A stretch of DNA of 64,000 nt from Strongylocentrotus droebachiensis (GCA_035222895.1 JAVYIG010004946.1:84095-148094), one strand, 5' to 3'; shown: positions 34,901 through 44,544, counted from the first letter of the stretch. The notes: a model not told the origin generated them from the sequence alone. Numbers and translations: made by a program.

Positions 34901-37900
34901 GGCCAAGCTAGTGCAGATAGGCTTTAAACAATGTCTCTTTCAAAGATGATTGACCTAGCTTATCTAGGGAATGTTGACACCCTTATGATTCTCCAATTGT
35001 AGCTTTAATACTGTATCCATGTTCCAACATATCACATTCTAAAACAGGTGTTTTTCTCACACTATTCTAAAAGAGAATAAGGCTGTAACTAGTCTACTGC
35101 ACATGGGTAGAGAGAGACAGATCTAGACTGAATGCCCTGTCTTTGTGTTTTAGCACTGCATGAAGAACCAAACCCATGATGGTAATTGAAGAAGAAAAAT
35201 CACTAAGCTGGGCCCCGTTCCACAAAACTCGTCATCAGTGTCAAATGACAGTTTTTGTTATAAGCTACTGAAATCCTCGCTCCTGATTGGTTATCAGCAG
35301 ATTTGTCACTGATATTTGTCATTTGTCATTGAAAAAAGGCTTTGTGAAATTACACCCACCCAGGAGTGCTCCTCTCCCATTGTGATATTTGTGTGTCTTT
35401 TGTTTCTCATTTAGACCGACTGTCCACGATGGCCCATGCAAAATTGATATTAAAGGGGGACGTCACCCTGTGGTGAGCACGCTGAAGGCCGATGGGGATC
35501 AGTATGTGCCCAATGACACTTCTATCAATGTAAGTTAAGATTGCAGGTTGACTGTGGGCCATGTGCAAGAGTTAGAATTAATTTGAGTATCAAGCAAGTT
35601 AAAATACTGCAACATAAATTTGACTGGTAAACTTAAGATGCGATTGAGTTAGCTGTTCATCTTCTGGCTTAACTTTAAAAGGAAGAGTGGCAGATTTCTT
35701 GATCTCTTACATTTCATGACTTAGCGCTAGTTAGGTAGTGTCATGTATTTATGCTTGCTTTTCTGTGTATGAACAAAAAACATTGTTTTTGTTTAAACCG
35801 TGATCCAATTAACTTTTTTTTTTTACCTGTGGATGGATTACGTTGTAATGTGTGATTATCGCTGATTCCAACATGGAAGGTAAAAGCTAAAAGCTAATAT
35901 CAAAGAAGTCACTTCTTTTGTTTATTTGGCATCTGCCAGACTTATATATGTATTTCTAACTTTTCTGTTTTGTTGCTTGTGTTCTAAATCAAGACTTCTA
36001 GCAGAACATTATTTGATCATTGAGTTTAGTCGCTTGGAGAAATTTTTGACTAATCAACAATTATACTTCTAAAAAATAAATCATGACAGGTGGATGGCTT
36101 AAACTGTATGATCATCACCGGTCCTAACATGGGAGGAAAGAGCTCTTACATCAAACAGGTGGCTCTCATCACGATCATGGCTCAGCTTGGTTGCTATGTT
36201 CCTGCTGAGAGCGCATCCATAGGAGCTGTAGATGCCATCTTTACCAGGTAACCACCCCGGTGCACTGCTTGATTGAACTCTGACATTAAAGGGATTGGGT
36301 ATCTTGTCTCAGATTCTAAAACAAAATCCTGGATTTAGCTCATGCTGCAATCATAATTATAAACATGTAGGTCAGTCATGAACCCCATGACTTTTACAAG
36401 CCGATCGCCTGTCTGATTTTCAAGATATTTATGATTGGAAATCAAAATTAAATTTTGTGTTTTCCTAACACTACAGTCTATTGGGGAAAACAAGTATGGT
36501 AAAACCGGTCACTCAAAGAATTTTACTCTTTTGAGGCACTTCTTGATCATTTTGAAGCACAATTTTTTAGGGTTTCAATATTACACCGTATCACAGATAC
36601 TGATAACACATAGGGCCGTGCATCTCAGATTTAACATTGTTAAACGATGTCTTTAACCCTCAATCCTCTCTCCAACACCATGATCTAGGATGGGAGCTTC
36701 CGATGACATCTTCAGGAATCGCAGCACCTTCATGTCCGAGCTCCTGGAGGCGTCGGACATCATGGCCAAGGCCACCTGCCGCAGTCTGGTCATCATGGAT
36801 GAACTAGGGAGGGGCACCAGCACACATGATGGCGTAGCAATCGCATTTGCGACGGCCAGGCATCTCATTGAAGAGGTGAGGTGCAGGATCATTTTTGATG
36901 CACATGATGATTTTGAATATTTTTTTAATCAATTATTATACTGATTAATAATAATGCCAAAGGTGGTTGAATTTAGATTTGTTTTTGCTAGTGTATGGAT
37001 ATTGTAGATAACATCTATATGAACATTGAAATTGTTGTTTTAAATAACCATGATATCGCAATTCATTCTTCAGATTGTGAGAATGGAATTTCAACCATAA
37101 ATCATTTTTTTAATCAATGTTAATACTATTAGGAGGAATGGAAGTAACTATGAATCATGTGATCCACAGTCCGGTGACGTATCCACTAGACCATTACACA
37201 AGTCTCAAATCATTTTCTTCATTACAAAAGCTCAACCTTCTCTTGAAATTACCCTTGTGACTCTTTTAATTAGCACTCCTGTTCTACTTTCCTTTTATAT
37301 AAGTAAATTGTTGTTATGCCATTCCCTTAATGAGCAAAGCCATAGTTTTGTTGAAGCCATATATGCCTGTTTCGTCTAGACCAATTTTCCAAATACTAGA
37401 CCTTTCATTGACCTTACAACTCTTTTCTGTGCTCTGGGGAGGTATCCATGTTTTATGTAATGTTAATTTCATAACAGACTGCTTGCTAAGGCCTCTTTAA
37501 ATTCCTCCTCCTCCTCCTCCTCCTCCTCCTCCTCCTCCTCCTCCTCATTTCCCCCTTTCTCTTCTTCTTTTTCTTCTTAGTAATGTTGTTGTTGTTGTTG
37601 TTGTTGTTTCATTCTTTCCTCATCTCTCTCCTTTCCTTTATATCCATTCTATCTGTCTGTCTATTTATCTCTTCTCTCTCGCTCTCTTTCTCTCTCTCTC
37701 TCTGGACCACCCCTTGAGCTCAATGGGAGTGATAGCTCAAGAGAGTACCTCTGTATTAGAGATCCCTCATTTAATAGGATAGGGACTGCAAGAACGGAAA
37801 TAGTTCACAAGAAATTAGATACACGCCTCTCAGATTTATTGATTGACCTATTCTGTAATGCACTTAAGTTTGTATCTGAACACGTTATTAAAGGGATCCG

Positions 37901-40900
37901 GTAACTTTGTCTCAGATTCTGAAACAAAATTCTGGATTTAGCTCATGATGCAATGATAATTATAAACCTTTAGGTCATTCAGGAACCCCATGACTTTTAC
38001 AAGCCGATCGCCTGTCTGATTATCAAGATATTTATGATTGGAGTTACAAATTTTGAAAACCGTTCGCCTGACGGTTTTCATAACACTACAGTCTATTGGG
38101 GAAAACGAGTATGGTAAAACCGGTCACTCAAAGATTTTTACTTTTTTGAGGCACTTCTTGATCATTTTGAAGCGCAATTTTTTTAGGGCTTCAATATTAC
38201 ACCATATCACAGACACTGATAACACGTAGGGCCGTGTATCTCAGATTTAACATTGTTAAACGATCCCTTTAAGATCAAATTTGATATCTCATTTTATTGA
38301 GCAGGTCAAATGCTTGACCCTGTTTGTGACCCACTACCCACCCCTTGCTGAGCTGAGTGATCACTATCCTACTCAAGTTGGCAACTTCCACATGTCTTTT
38401 CTCTTGCATGATGCAGAGGGTATGTTTGTAACATGTTTCAATATTTTGTAGCATTTATGTTTTGACACATAGTCTGTTTAGAGCGAGAATGGCATTAACT
38501 TTTATACTTAAATATCAACTGCTGTGAGGGGCACAGTTAAAAATATTGCCCAAGGTGATCTCAAAACTGTACCCTTAGACAAAGTTTTTGCATAGTCTCA
38601 AGATCATTGAGGAGCTGTATTTTGTATGCCTCAGTTACGAAGTAGCCGGAGGCATTATGTTTTCGGGTTGTCCGTTCTTCCGTACGTATGTACGTACGTC
38701 CCGTTCTCGTGATCGCGTTATCTGAAGAACCGATTGATGGATTCCTGCCAAACTCTGGTCATGTATGTATCTTGCAGAGCCGATGAACTGATTAGATTTT
38801 GGGGTCACGAGGTCAAATGTGAAAGGTCACAGGGCTCATTATGTATGCAAAAACAGCTTGTGATCGTGTTATCTCAAGAACCGATTGATGGATTGCTGCC
38901 AAACTTAGGTCATGTATGTTACTTGCAGAGCCGATGAACTGAGTAGATTTTGGGGTCACGAGGTCAAAGGTCAAAGGCCACAGCCCACATTATGTATGCA
39001 AAAACAGCTCGTGATCGCGTTTTCTCAAGAACCGATTGATGGATTCCTGCCAAAATTAGGTCATGTATGTTACTTGCAGATCGAGCCAATGAACTGAGTA
39101 GATTCTTGGTTCATAAGGTCAAAGGTCATGGGCTCATTATGTATGCAAAAATGGCTTTTGAACGCATTCTCATTAGAACTGACAGATGGATTACTATTTA
39201 ACTCAGGACATCTTGCAGAGCCAATGAACTGAGTAGATTTTAGGGTCATGAGGTCAAAGATCAAAGGGTCATATATGTATATGAGAAATTGCTTGTAATC
39301 ACGATATTCTGAGAACCTGTTAATGGATTACAATTGAACTTGAATTCAACAAAATTCTTCTGTTTTGGTTTGTAGAATTGCTCTATGACGGAGGCATCAT
39401 TTTCGACTGCGCGCAGTCGAAGTTCCATCTAGTTAACTATGAATCAAAATTCAGAAGTCAGGAGGCAAGAAAAATACAACATTATGTGAAAATTGATCCA
39501 TAAATGAGTAACTTTGAGGGTTTTAAAATCTCAACGTAATCATCCAAAAGTAAGAACTTTTGAGCACTATAATAGCCCTATTATTCACATTCTGGATTCC
39601 AAATTGCAAACAAAATTCTCAGCTTTGGACTCAGAGCTCTCAAACTCGCTGACTATGCAGTGACATATCTATTTTTGTTTTCACTTGAAACAGATGAGGA
39701 TCTTGTAGAGAAACTAACCTTCCTCTATCAGCTTGTCGACGGTGTCGCAGGCAGAAGCTACGGACTCAACGTGGCTAGGCTTGCGGACATACCAGACGCC
39801 ATCTTGGAAAAGGCATCAAGCAAGTCACATGATCTTGAAAAATCTGTGACTGTGATGAGGTGAGGGTACGGGAGATTGTAGAGTAATGTATCGCAAGAAT
39901 TAGTGCATTGTGAATTCTCTTTCGGGTACTGGTACTTGTGGCAGTAACTTAATGAAGGATAGATTACTGGGGCCCCGTTGCACAAAACTTACCATTGATG
40001 GTAACTTTGCCATCAATGGTAACTACATGTACCAATGAAACCTTGATTTTGATTGGCTGTTTAGCCCTGTTACCGCCATTGATGGATGGTGAAGTTACCA
40101 TCAATGGTAAGTTTTATGCAATAGGGCCCTGATCTTGGGGAAGGATAATATTGGGACTGGGCTTAGTTAGTTTTATCCCCCAAAACATGCATTCACTTCC
40201 ATTCTCAAATGAAAACTACTTTAAATGCTTAAAGGCCGGCTGTACTAGTTCAGCCAGAAGGGATTAGACCACCCAGAGAACTAGCGAGGTCACTGTGACA
40301 GGTGGCTATCTCATTAACTCAGCTCTCAATTAACATAAGAAAAAGAGGATTATGGGGGACCAACATGCATTGATTGGGGAGCAAGTAGGTACAAGTAGGA
40401 CAATGTGGCTTTAATTGAAGTATAGATTAATATCTTGCCGAGGGGTGTTGTCGAGACTAAGCTTTGAGTCAAGGTTAGTTTTCCCCCAAAAAACACTAAC
40501 ATTCACTTCCATTCTCACATGAAAACTGCTTTAGATGCTGCATTGGCGAGGTAAAATGTTGTAAGGGGTGTGTGTATCAGATACATGTATCTGTATGCAA
40601 GAAGACAAGTTAGTTTGTGGGGGCCGGTGGGCCTTTAGGCTGTCATGCCACTGGGCCTTTATCCTGTGAAGCATTTACTTTTCTTCTCCCCTTTTGCCAT
40701 TTTTGTACACATACAGTACCAAATTTAATTATTCATATCTCTTGTAAATTTATGTTTCTTGGTTTGTTTTTTACGCAAGGATGAAAGGTGGACTGGTTAA
40801 ATCAGGGCCTTTGTTGAATATTTTTTAAAAAGCCAGTTCGTAAATAGCTGTGGAACGCATAACCCCAAAATATACACAGATCTATTACACGATGGATACG

Positions 40901-41682
40901 TCCCACTCTTGCATTTTAGAATAATCACTGCCGAAGTGATGAAGGTGCTTCATGAATACCTTTTGTTTGCCTCTTGAGAAGAATACTTCCACCTGTGTAT
41001 CAGATAAATGTACTGTCGGTGCATAAATGAATACTGATTACATAACTTTCATGAGCACTATACCAGTATTCGTCTCAATGGTTTTACAATTTGGGAACGA
41101 ATGACCTTTATCTGCCCATGCGCAAATCCTAATCACGAACTCGCTTATAGATTTAAGCTTTAATATGAATATAAATCGGGACAAGTCATTTGTTCGCAAA
41201 AATTATAAAACTTGATATTGGTAGGAATAATTTAGTTGTGAACTGTTAATGGTTTTGATCGAAACATGATACCGTCTGCCAGAAAAAGGATCCATGTGTA
41301 AATTTTTTCCAAAAGTGTCTTTAGTGTAAGTTTGTGGGCATCCTATTGAAACGTATGATGAAATAAAAGCATGTTTTTATGGATCATCCTTGATCTTACG
41401 TTTATGATGGTTTTTGAGAAACTGGCTTATGAAGGGCGTTAACTCGCTGCTACAACTGGAATGATAAATTACAAATTTTGTTTTTCTTTTAATATGTAAA
41501 ATACCTATTTCTGAGCAGGGGATATCTTTATTTGAAAGGCTCCACATCATATGAATTTCCATCCTTTGTTTTATTTCACCGCCAGATCTGCCAAAGAAGA
41601 TTTCACAAACCTGTGGAGGAAACTGTCATCCGATCCTGCTGGACCATGTGATGTAAAACAGGTTTTGGCCTCACTCAATTAA
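16912..41682 (+). CDS. MSH3: DNA mismatch repair protein MSH3 (complete, 22 exons)
   Basis: The 22 exons listed below sum to 3363 nt, encoding about 1120 aa (human MSH3 is 1137). The protein pairs with MSH2 as MutS-beta, which recognises insertion/deletion loops in the nucleus. Visible landmarks: an N-terminal PCNA-binding box QPTLSRFF (residues 8-15); a basic KRPR patch; mismatch-binding domain I from about residue 222 with [11 protein letters not shown], where MSH3 carries Tyr-Lys/Arg instead of the MSH6 Phe-x-Glu; connector and lever exons; Walker [11 protein letters not shown] (890-899); [12 protein letters not shown] (970-981); the THYPP switch; and a C-terminal dimerisation helix region. 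The start ATG is the only one that gives the PCNA box. In vertebrates DHFR sits head-to-head with MSH3; I see none here. Confidence 0.96.
17587..17660. repeat. GAT triplet microsatellite followed by GA and G runs
   Basis: About 14 GAT units, then GAGAGA, then G11. Confidence 0.9.
17946..18483 (-). mobile_element. MITE family J, copy 1 (538 bp)
   Basis: Starts TTAAAGGTACTGTCCCTTTT and ends AATGGGACATTGTACCTTTAA, an imperfect inverted repeat of about 20 bp with TTAA edges. The minus strand has a 90-codon ORF (18105-18377) beginning [14 protein letters not shown], partly shared with copy 2. Confidence 0.85.
18484..19399. other. MSH3 intron 1 interior, no gene seen
   Basis: Contains a GAT-rich patch (18525-18600) and AT-rich sequence. 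The ORFs seen have no recognisable product. Confidence 0.5.
19400..20255. repeat. Purine-rich satellite-like tract of about 850 bp
   Basis: Almost pure GA sequence with recurring modules such as GAGACAGGCAGATAGGGA and AAATAAGAAGAGACA, apparently in higher-order repeats of roughly 300 bp. The opposite strand is open for 270 codons only because of its Ser/Leu composition. Confidence 0.9.
20468..20640 (+). repeat. About 68-bp tandem repeat, 2.5 units
   Basis: Units share TTGTTATTCCACACAACCC and AAATAAGGCATTCAT. Confidence 0.9.
21624..21741 (+). CDS. MSH3: MSH3 exon 2
   Basis: The acceptor is ATCTACAG and the donor G/GTAGAA, phase 0 in and 1 out. It encodes a disordered basic segment (SGKRPRS), a likely nuclear localisation patch. 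Confidence 0.8.
22270..22823 (+). CDS. MSH3: MSH3 exon 3 (Ser-rich linker and start of MutS domain I)
   Basis: 554 nt, acceptor TTTTCCAG, donor GAG/GTAATG. A Ser/Thr-rich disordered region is followed by [12 protein letters not shown] and [13 protein letters not shown], the mismatch-recognition start of MSH3. Confidence 0.95.
23316..23550 (+). CDS. MSH3: MSH3 exon 4, ending at an AT-AC donor
   Basis: Acceptor TGTATAG. It encodes [20 protein letters not shown] and ends KSTLIGE plus one base. The exon ends at the U12-type donor ATATCCTTT, not at a GT. It joins without an intron the parts that I believe are exons 5 and 6 in human MSH3. Confidence 0.93.
23551..24060 (+). promoter_or_regulatory. 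U12-type AT-AC intron of MSH3
   Basis: The donor is ATATCCTTTT (23551-23560), the branch site TTCCTTGAC (24037-24045) and the acceptor TCAC ending at 24060, 16 nt after the branch A. This splice joins GED to LEP, aligning with GED-VNP in human MSH3, and is the only phase-consistent solution. The minor spliceosome should remove this intron. Confidence 0.93.
24061..24209 (+). CDS. MSH3: MSH3 exon 5 (after the AT-AC intron)
   Basis: 149 nt, two completing bases then [17 protein letters not shown] and HIQIGLA. The donor is GCA/GTAAGT, phase 0. A TTAA-flanked MITE begins 10 nt after the donor. Confidence 0.92.
24220..24599 (+). mobile_element. MITE family A, copy 2
   Basis: Edges TTAAAGGCATC and GATCCCTTTAA. 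It starts 10 nt after the MSH3 exon 5 end. Confidence 0.85.
25177..25340 (+). CDS. MSH3: MSH3 exon 6
   Basis: The acceptor is CTAACAG and the donor AG/GTTTGT, phase 0 in and 2 out. It encodes [17 protein letters not shown] and [11 protein letters not shown], part of the MutS connector domain. Confidence 0.95.
25391..25698 (+). mobile_element. MITE family I, copy 1 (about 308 bp)
   Basis: Inverted termini CCAGTTCACGGTT and AACCGTGAACTGG, with related copies at 40833 (inverted) and 7450. Confidence 0.8.
25842..26110 (-). mobile_element. tRNA-headed SINE, copy 1
   Basis: On the minus strand a degenerate tRNA-like head is followed by a body with GGCATTAATCTAC, TTTGCCACACTTGACCCAGG and AGCTAAAGCC, shared with 54516-54768. 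Confidence 0.7.
26811..26938 (+). CDS. MSH3: MSH3 exon 7
   Basis: The acceptor is TCATCAAAG and the donor G/GTAAGG. It encodes [20 protein letters not shown], matching the IRVER region of MSH3. Confidence 0.93.
27627..27732 (+). CDS. MSH3: MSH3 exon 8
   Basis: The acceptor is CCTTTCAG and the donor AG/GTTTGT. It encodes [20 protein letters not shown], nearly identical to the human core. Confidence 0.95.
27937..28001. repeat. T12-G16 and C17 homopolymer cluster
   Basis: T12 (27937-27948), G16 (27949-27964) and C17 (27985-28001) within 65 nt, able to form a GC-rich hairpin. Confidence 0.92.
28005..28080 (+). mobile_element. SINE/LINE 3' tail fragment
   Basis: TGCGCTATATAAATATCC followed by TTATTATTATC, the same tail type as 54721-54761. 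Confidence 0.5.
28125..28209 (+). CDS. MSH3: MSH3 exon 9
   Basis: The acceptor is TGCATTCAG and the donor CAA/GTAAGT. It encodes [12 protein letters not shown], the conserved L-R-N-L-E-I-x-Q-N MutS core motif. Confidence 0.95.
28552..29118 (+). repeat. Tandem repeat, four units of about 140 bp, in MSH3 intron 9
   Basis: Units begin near 28552, 28688, 28832 and 28968 and share CAAGCTTTTGAGTTGTCAAG and AACAGGTCTATTTGGATACC. They fill more than half of the intron. Confidence 0.9.
29185..29294 (+). CDS. MSH3: MSH3 exon 10
   Basis: The acceptor is TATCTCAG and the donor CA/GTAAGT. It encodes [20 protein letters not shown], the MutS core. Confidence 0.95.
29686..29774 (+). pseudogene. Decayed duplicate of MSH3 exon 11
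   Basis: Reads [20 protein letters not shown], with about 84% nucleotide identity to exon 11 over about 82 nt, then a TAA at 29772-29774. The exon's start and its C-terminal half ([10 protein letters not shown]) are missing. The nearest acceptor (29686 edge) is out of phase with exon 10 and no donor exists, so it cannot substitute for exon 11. Confidence 0.88.
29823..29955 (+). CDS. MSH3: MSH3 exon 11
   Basis: The acceptor is TTTAATAG and the donor AAG/GTATTA. It encodes [11 protein letters not shown] and [13 protein letters not shown] decayed copy of this exon lies 138 nt upstream. Confidence 0.94.
30011..30240 (+). mobile_element. MITE family G, copy 1, with captured exon 12 acceptor
   Basis: Edges GGGCCCTGTTTCACAAAACT and its partner TGAAAGGGGCCC. 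Inside, 30060-30121 repeats the polypyrimidine tract, AG and first bases of MSH3 exon 12. A related piece follows at 30236-30400. Confidence 0.7.
30533..30714 (+). CDS. MSH3: MSH3 exon 12
   Basis: The acceptor is TTTGTTTGCAG and the donor AG/GTGAGT. It encodes [16 protein letters not shown] and the lever helix up to INEKAVR. Its 5' edge has a second copy inside a MITE near 30065-30120. Confidence 0.94.
31123..31319 (+). mobile_element. MITE family B, copy 3
   Basis: ATCTGCACTAGTTTGACC at the left and AGTGCAGCGGGGCTTTGA at the right, with the family interior. Confidence 0.8.
31483..31600 (+). mobile_element. tRNA-like SINE head
   Basis: TGGCTCAGTGG (31491-31501) resembles an A box and GGTTCAAAACC (31533-31543) a B box. 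The sequence does not close into a full cloverleaf acceptor stem, so it is a SINE promoter rather than a tRNA gene. Confidence 0.6.
31896..31941 (+). repeat. T29-G17 compound homopolymer
   Basis: T 31896-31924 then G 31925-31941, in MSH3 intron 12, 91 nt before exon 13. Confidence 0.95.
32033..32201 (+). CDS. MSH3: MSH3 exon 13
   Basis: The acceptor is TTTTTATCAG and the donor GAG/GTGTGT. It encodes [15 protein letters not shown] and YVTVSGNE (clamp/lever domain). Confidence 0.94.
33068..33132 (+). CDS. MSH3: MSH3 exon 14
   Basis: 65 nt; the acceptor is AATCCCAG and the donor GG/GTATGG. It encodes [20 protein letters not shown]. Confidence 0.94.
33547..33663 (+). CDS. MSH3: MSH3 exon 15
   Basis: The acceptor is CATTGCAG and the donor GA/GTAAGT. 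It encodes [14 protein letters not shown] and [13 protein letters not shown]. Confidence 0.95.
34419..34526 (+). CDS. MSH3: MSH3 exon 16
   Basis: The acceptor is ATTCCTCAG and the donor AG/GTACAG. It encodes [20 protein letters not shown]. Confidence 0.95.
34732..34927 (-). mobile_element. MITE family B, copy 4 (inverted)
   Basis: TTAA at both edges, with family termini and interior in reverse orientation. Confidence 0.85.
35209..35350 (+). mobile_element. MITE family G, copy 2
   Basis: GGGCCCCGTTCCACAAAACT left end. The interior contains CTACTGAAATC and GATTGGTTATCAG, as in copy 1. The right end is degraded (GGCTTTGTGAAA). Confidence 0.6.
35415..35529 (+). CDS. MSH3: MSH3 exon 17
   Basis: The acceptor is CTCATTTAG and the donor AAT/GTAAGT. 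It encodes [10 protein letters not shown] and [10 protein letters not shown], just before the ATPase domain. Confidence 0.95.
36090..36247 (+). CDS. MSH3: MSH3 exon 18 (Walker A)
   Basis: The acceptor is CATGACAG and the donor AG/GTAACC. It encodes [20 protein letters not shown], the ATP-binding P-loop. Confidence 0.97.
36286..36656 (-). mobile_element. MITE family A, copy 3, filling MSH3 intron 18
   Basis: TTAA at both edges, inverted. It makes up 371 of 441 nt of the intron, with 38 nt before it and 32 nt after it. Confidence 0.85.
36689..36875 (+). CDS. MSH3: MSH3 exon 19 (Walker B and signature)
   Basis: The acceptor is ATGATCTAG and the donor GAG/GTGAGG. It encodes [20 protein letters not shown] and [17 protein letters not shown], with catalytic Asp-Glu intact. 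Confidence 0.97.
37504..37608. repeat. CCT and TTG triplet microsatellites
   Basis: About 14 CCT units (37504-37546), then a TTG run (37583-37608), within a wider pyrimidine-rich patch to about 37700. Confidence 0.9.
37888..38272 (-). mobile_element. MITE family A, copy 4 (inverted)
   Basis: TTAAAGGGATCCGG to CGATCCCTTTAA, ending 32 nt before MSH3 exon 20, the same spacing as copy 3 before exon 19. Confidence 0.88.
38305..38419 (+). CDS. MSH3: MSH3 exon 20
   Basis: The acceptor is TTGAGCAG and the donor G/GTATGT. It encodes [13 protein letters not shown] and [10 protein letters not shown], including the switch histidine. Confidence 0.96.
38626..39435 (+). repeat. Repeat family E, copy 2
   Basis: CCGGAGGCATTATGTTTTCG near the start and the 20-bp palindrome TTCGACTGCGCGCAGTCGAA near the end, then CCATCTAGTT. 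It has fewer tandem units than copy 1 and again contains AGGTCAAAGGTCA. Confidence 0.85.
39694..39859 (+). CDS. MSH3: MSH3 exon 21
   Basis: The acceptor is TGAAACAG and the donor AG/GTGAGG. It encodes [20 protein letters not shown], the conserved GxAxxSYGLxVA motif. Confidence 0.96.
39969..40131 (+). mobile_element. MITE family G, copy 3
   Basis: GGGGCCCCGTTGCACAAAAC left end and a right end GCAATAGGGCCC, with nested inverted ACCATTGATGGTAA modules. Confidence 0.8.
40229..40414 (+). mobile_element. MITE family B, copy 5
   Basis: TTAAAGGCCGGCTGTACTAG to GGACAATGTGGCTTTAA, with a slightly shortened interior. Confidence 0.8.
40833..41145 (-). mobile_element. MITE family I, copy 2 (inverted)
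   Basis: Shares the reverse complement of the copy 1 interior (CATAACTTTCATGAGCAC) and degraded termini CCAGTTCGTAA and CACGAACT. Confidence 0.7.
41586..41682 (+). CDS. MSH3: MSH3 exon 22 (terminal)
   Basis: The acceptor is CACCGCCAG. It encodes [16 protein letters not shown] and ends VLASLN with TAA at 41680-41682. An AATAAA follows at 41702-41707, probably too close to be the main polyadenylation signal. Confidence 0.9.
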
Positions 41683-43380
41683 ATCTGATTTAGGGAGGAA
41701 CAATAAACAGATTTATGGATGTTTCTTTCCTGGGGACCTAGTGACCAGTTATTCCCTCTTGTTATTAATGAATGAACTACATACTCGAAAATCTCATTTT
41801 CAAAGATAGAATGTGTGTTCACATTGTATAAAAGTAAACAGAAGCAAGGGTGCGAATATGTCAACCCTGTACTAATATATTATGAATGAACAGTCAATAT
41901 ATGAACTCAAATATAACATTGAGTGCTCTTAAATCATGACATCAAAGTACATACAAATAGGTTTAATTAGATCATTGGTTTGAGGTGCAATACATACAGG
42001 TCATTTGATTTAGGTTATGGTATTACAGGGCAGTAACTTGAAAATGTGACTGCACACGTTGCAAATTAAGTTGAATCCCTCTCTAGTGCTGTTAGGTATA
42101 TGGTAATTCACTATTAAATCAATTTCTTATTACCCCGAAAACGGGGCTTTGTAGCTTCATATGTAGGTCTGGGCCCCGTCTTACAAAGAGTTATGATCGA
42201 TCCAAATCAATCGCAAGTCCTCCAATCAATCGCAAGTTTGCAGTCTCCTATCTCTTATGTACATAGTTGCGATTGATATAAATCGCAATTGATATCGACT
42301 CTTTGTAAGACGGGCCCCTGGTGTTCAAATGGGGGACCTAAAGTCTGACATGTCCAATCCTTTTTGGACAAATGTGCATCCCGAACTTACACAATGTTTT
42401 AGAATTTGGACATAATTGTTAATTGTTTATTCTTATGCTAAAGAAAAAAACAATACTAAAGGCATGCAATAATAAAAATGCTGTAACATTACTTTCAAGT
42501 AAGTTTGAAAAAGGAGTCATACTTCAGGAAATGTATGTGTATGACAATAGCTACAGGTATGACATTAGTTACTTGTACATTGTGAAATATAAGCATTAAT
42601 GTAAATACTGCTATAAACTTGAAATTATACCAAAATTAGTGATGACATTGTTGTATTAACAAGAGCAATCATTTATCGTCAACAAAAAGTAATAGTGTTG
42701 CCATTTTCAAGATTTCCCCGGAATCTATTTTTCTAGTAAAGAACGGAATTCATTTACAAGATTTTTTCATGTACAATTAATTCCTACTTGGTTATCAAAA
42801 GATTCATCTTGTTCAAAACTGTATTAATCTTGTACAAAACTGTATTCATCATGTTCAACAAGATTCAACCTATTGAATGAACTAATTGTATTCCACATAA
42901 AGTGGCCATAGTCTATCAGCATGAGATGGACATGTACAATGTAGGCTCATGGTAAATTTAATATAATGAAGTCTTTCAAGGTTTTACTAATTTTGATATT
43001 TCAAACCCCGCTATTTTTTTTGTAAACTTTCCCCTAATTTTTTCTTTTCTTACATCAATTGTTGATCACTTATTCAGCTCAGTCATGCACATGAATACCC
43101 AAGTAATATCTTAATGTCTCTCTGCATTAGTACATGTATTTTTAATTCTCTTATAAGAAGTAAATGGGGAGGGGGGAGGGGGGGGGGAACACAAAAATGC
43201 ATTTAGTCACCCTCCCCCCTCCCCAATACTGTAAAATTGGCATTGTTACAATTAATACAACACAAATGTACTTTTGCATTATAGCAAAAATTATCGTCGT
43301 TTAACCAACATTCACCCTACCGGAGCGCCCCCATTGGCCTGTGGCAAGACAGGATAGCCAGCTGGGTCATTCTAATATAG
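41683..43380. other. MSH3 3' flank, no gene seen
   Basis: AT-rich, with only the G-family MITE at 42171-42318 and a G-rich/C-rich patch at 43163-43225. Confidence 0.5.
42171..42318. mobile_element. MITE family G, copy 4 (hairpin form)
   Basis: GGGCCCCGTCTTACAAAGAG and its inverted partner ACTCTTTGTAAGACGGGCCC enclose nested CAATCGCAA inverted modules. Confidence 0.85.
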
Positions 43381-43390
43381 CGATTTTTTT

Positions 43391-43797
43391 AGGCTAGAAT
43401 CACAAACATAAATCACAAATCAAAACCCCGTTAAAAAGTATGGTTACTGCGGGAGAGCATTCAAGTGATTTTTCATCAACGCTGATTCTCGCTCATTTCA
43501 AGCCCAGCCACTGTTCATCACACTGTGCGGTTTGACCCAGGAAGTAGGTCAACTTCGCTTTCTGCCTGTGTTTATGGTCGACTTTCGGTCAAACCGGAAC
43601 AGGCCACGATAATGACGTCATAGAATCATGATTGAGAATTCGTTCAAGCAAATTTTAGTGAATCACAATACAAAACGCATCTTTTTCAGCGTTTCATGTT
43701 TGTGTTTTTAAACACGTTTTTTTTTACGACCGACAAAAAATAGCTTGAACGTAACCATGTTTTAAACTAAATGTCTTTGAAACCGTGATTCTAGGTT
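43391..43797. mobile_element. Possible MITE, CTAGAATCAC ends
   Basis: GGCTAGAATCACAAACATAA at the left and GTGATTCTAGG at the right form a short inverted repeat. Single copy here, so tentative. Confidence 0.4.
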
Positions 43798-44544
43798 TAA
43801 AAAGTGTTGATTGAACGCACCCTAATTGTCCTTAGAGGTACCAAGTCTGTAAACCTGTATTGTGCTGGATACCCCCCGAGAGAAGAATTGCTGGCAATTT
43901 CCTAATGCAGTTTACAAATTTCATTGGATTACAAATGAACATTTCTTAGATTGAGAAATACGCCTCAAGCCCTTTATCAAAATGGAATTTGATGGAATGC
44001 ATAATTGTGTATTCCATTTACTGCAAACACCTGATACTGAGAAGTGCCAGTTTATGCATTGTACAATTCATGAGATGAGATGTATGCAATAAAACTAAAT
44101 CATGGTGTTATAAAGAATACTGTTGATTGCCTGCAGGAAGGCTTTTACTGCCATTTGAAATACATATACGTGTCATGTATTAAACTGTTAGGGCCTTCTT
44201 TTTTACAGGAGACGTATTACTGATTCAGATTAAGTTTATGAGGTGCCCATGGCAGGTACAATCTGATGGAACTGGATTTTATAGTTATAGTCACATTCAT
44301 TATCATGACATTTTAAACCATGTAAAAGCTGTCAGAAATTTGCCAGTTTCAGTACGTACCATATGGACAAACGTGTAAAATAATTGTATATCAACTATTT
44401 AAAGTTCTGTTCATTCTATTGTCATATAAGATAATGCAAATGCCCTTAAAATTTTGGTCACTAGTTCCATGACCAACACTTTGGTAACTGGTAACCTGTA
44501 AAAACATGTGTCTATATAAAGAGAGAATGGCACAGAGGAACATT

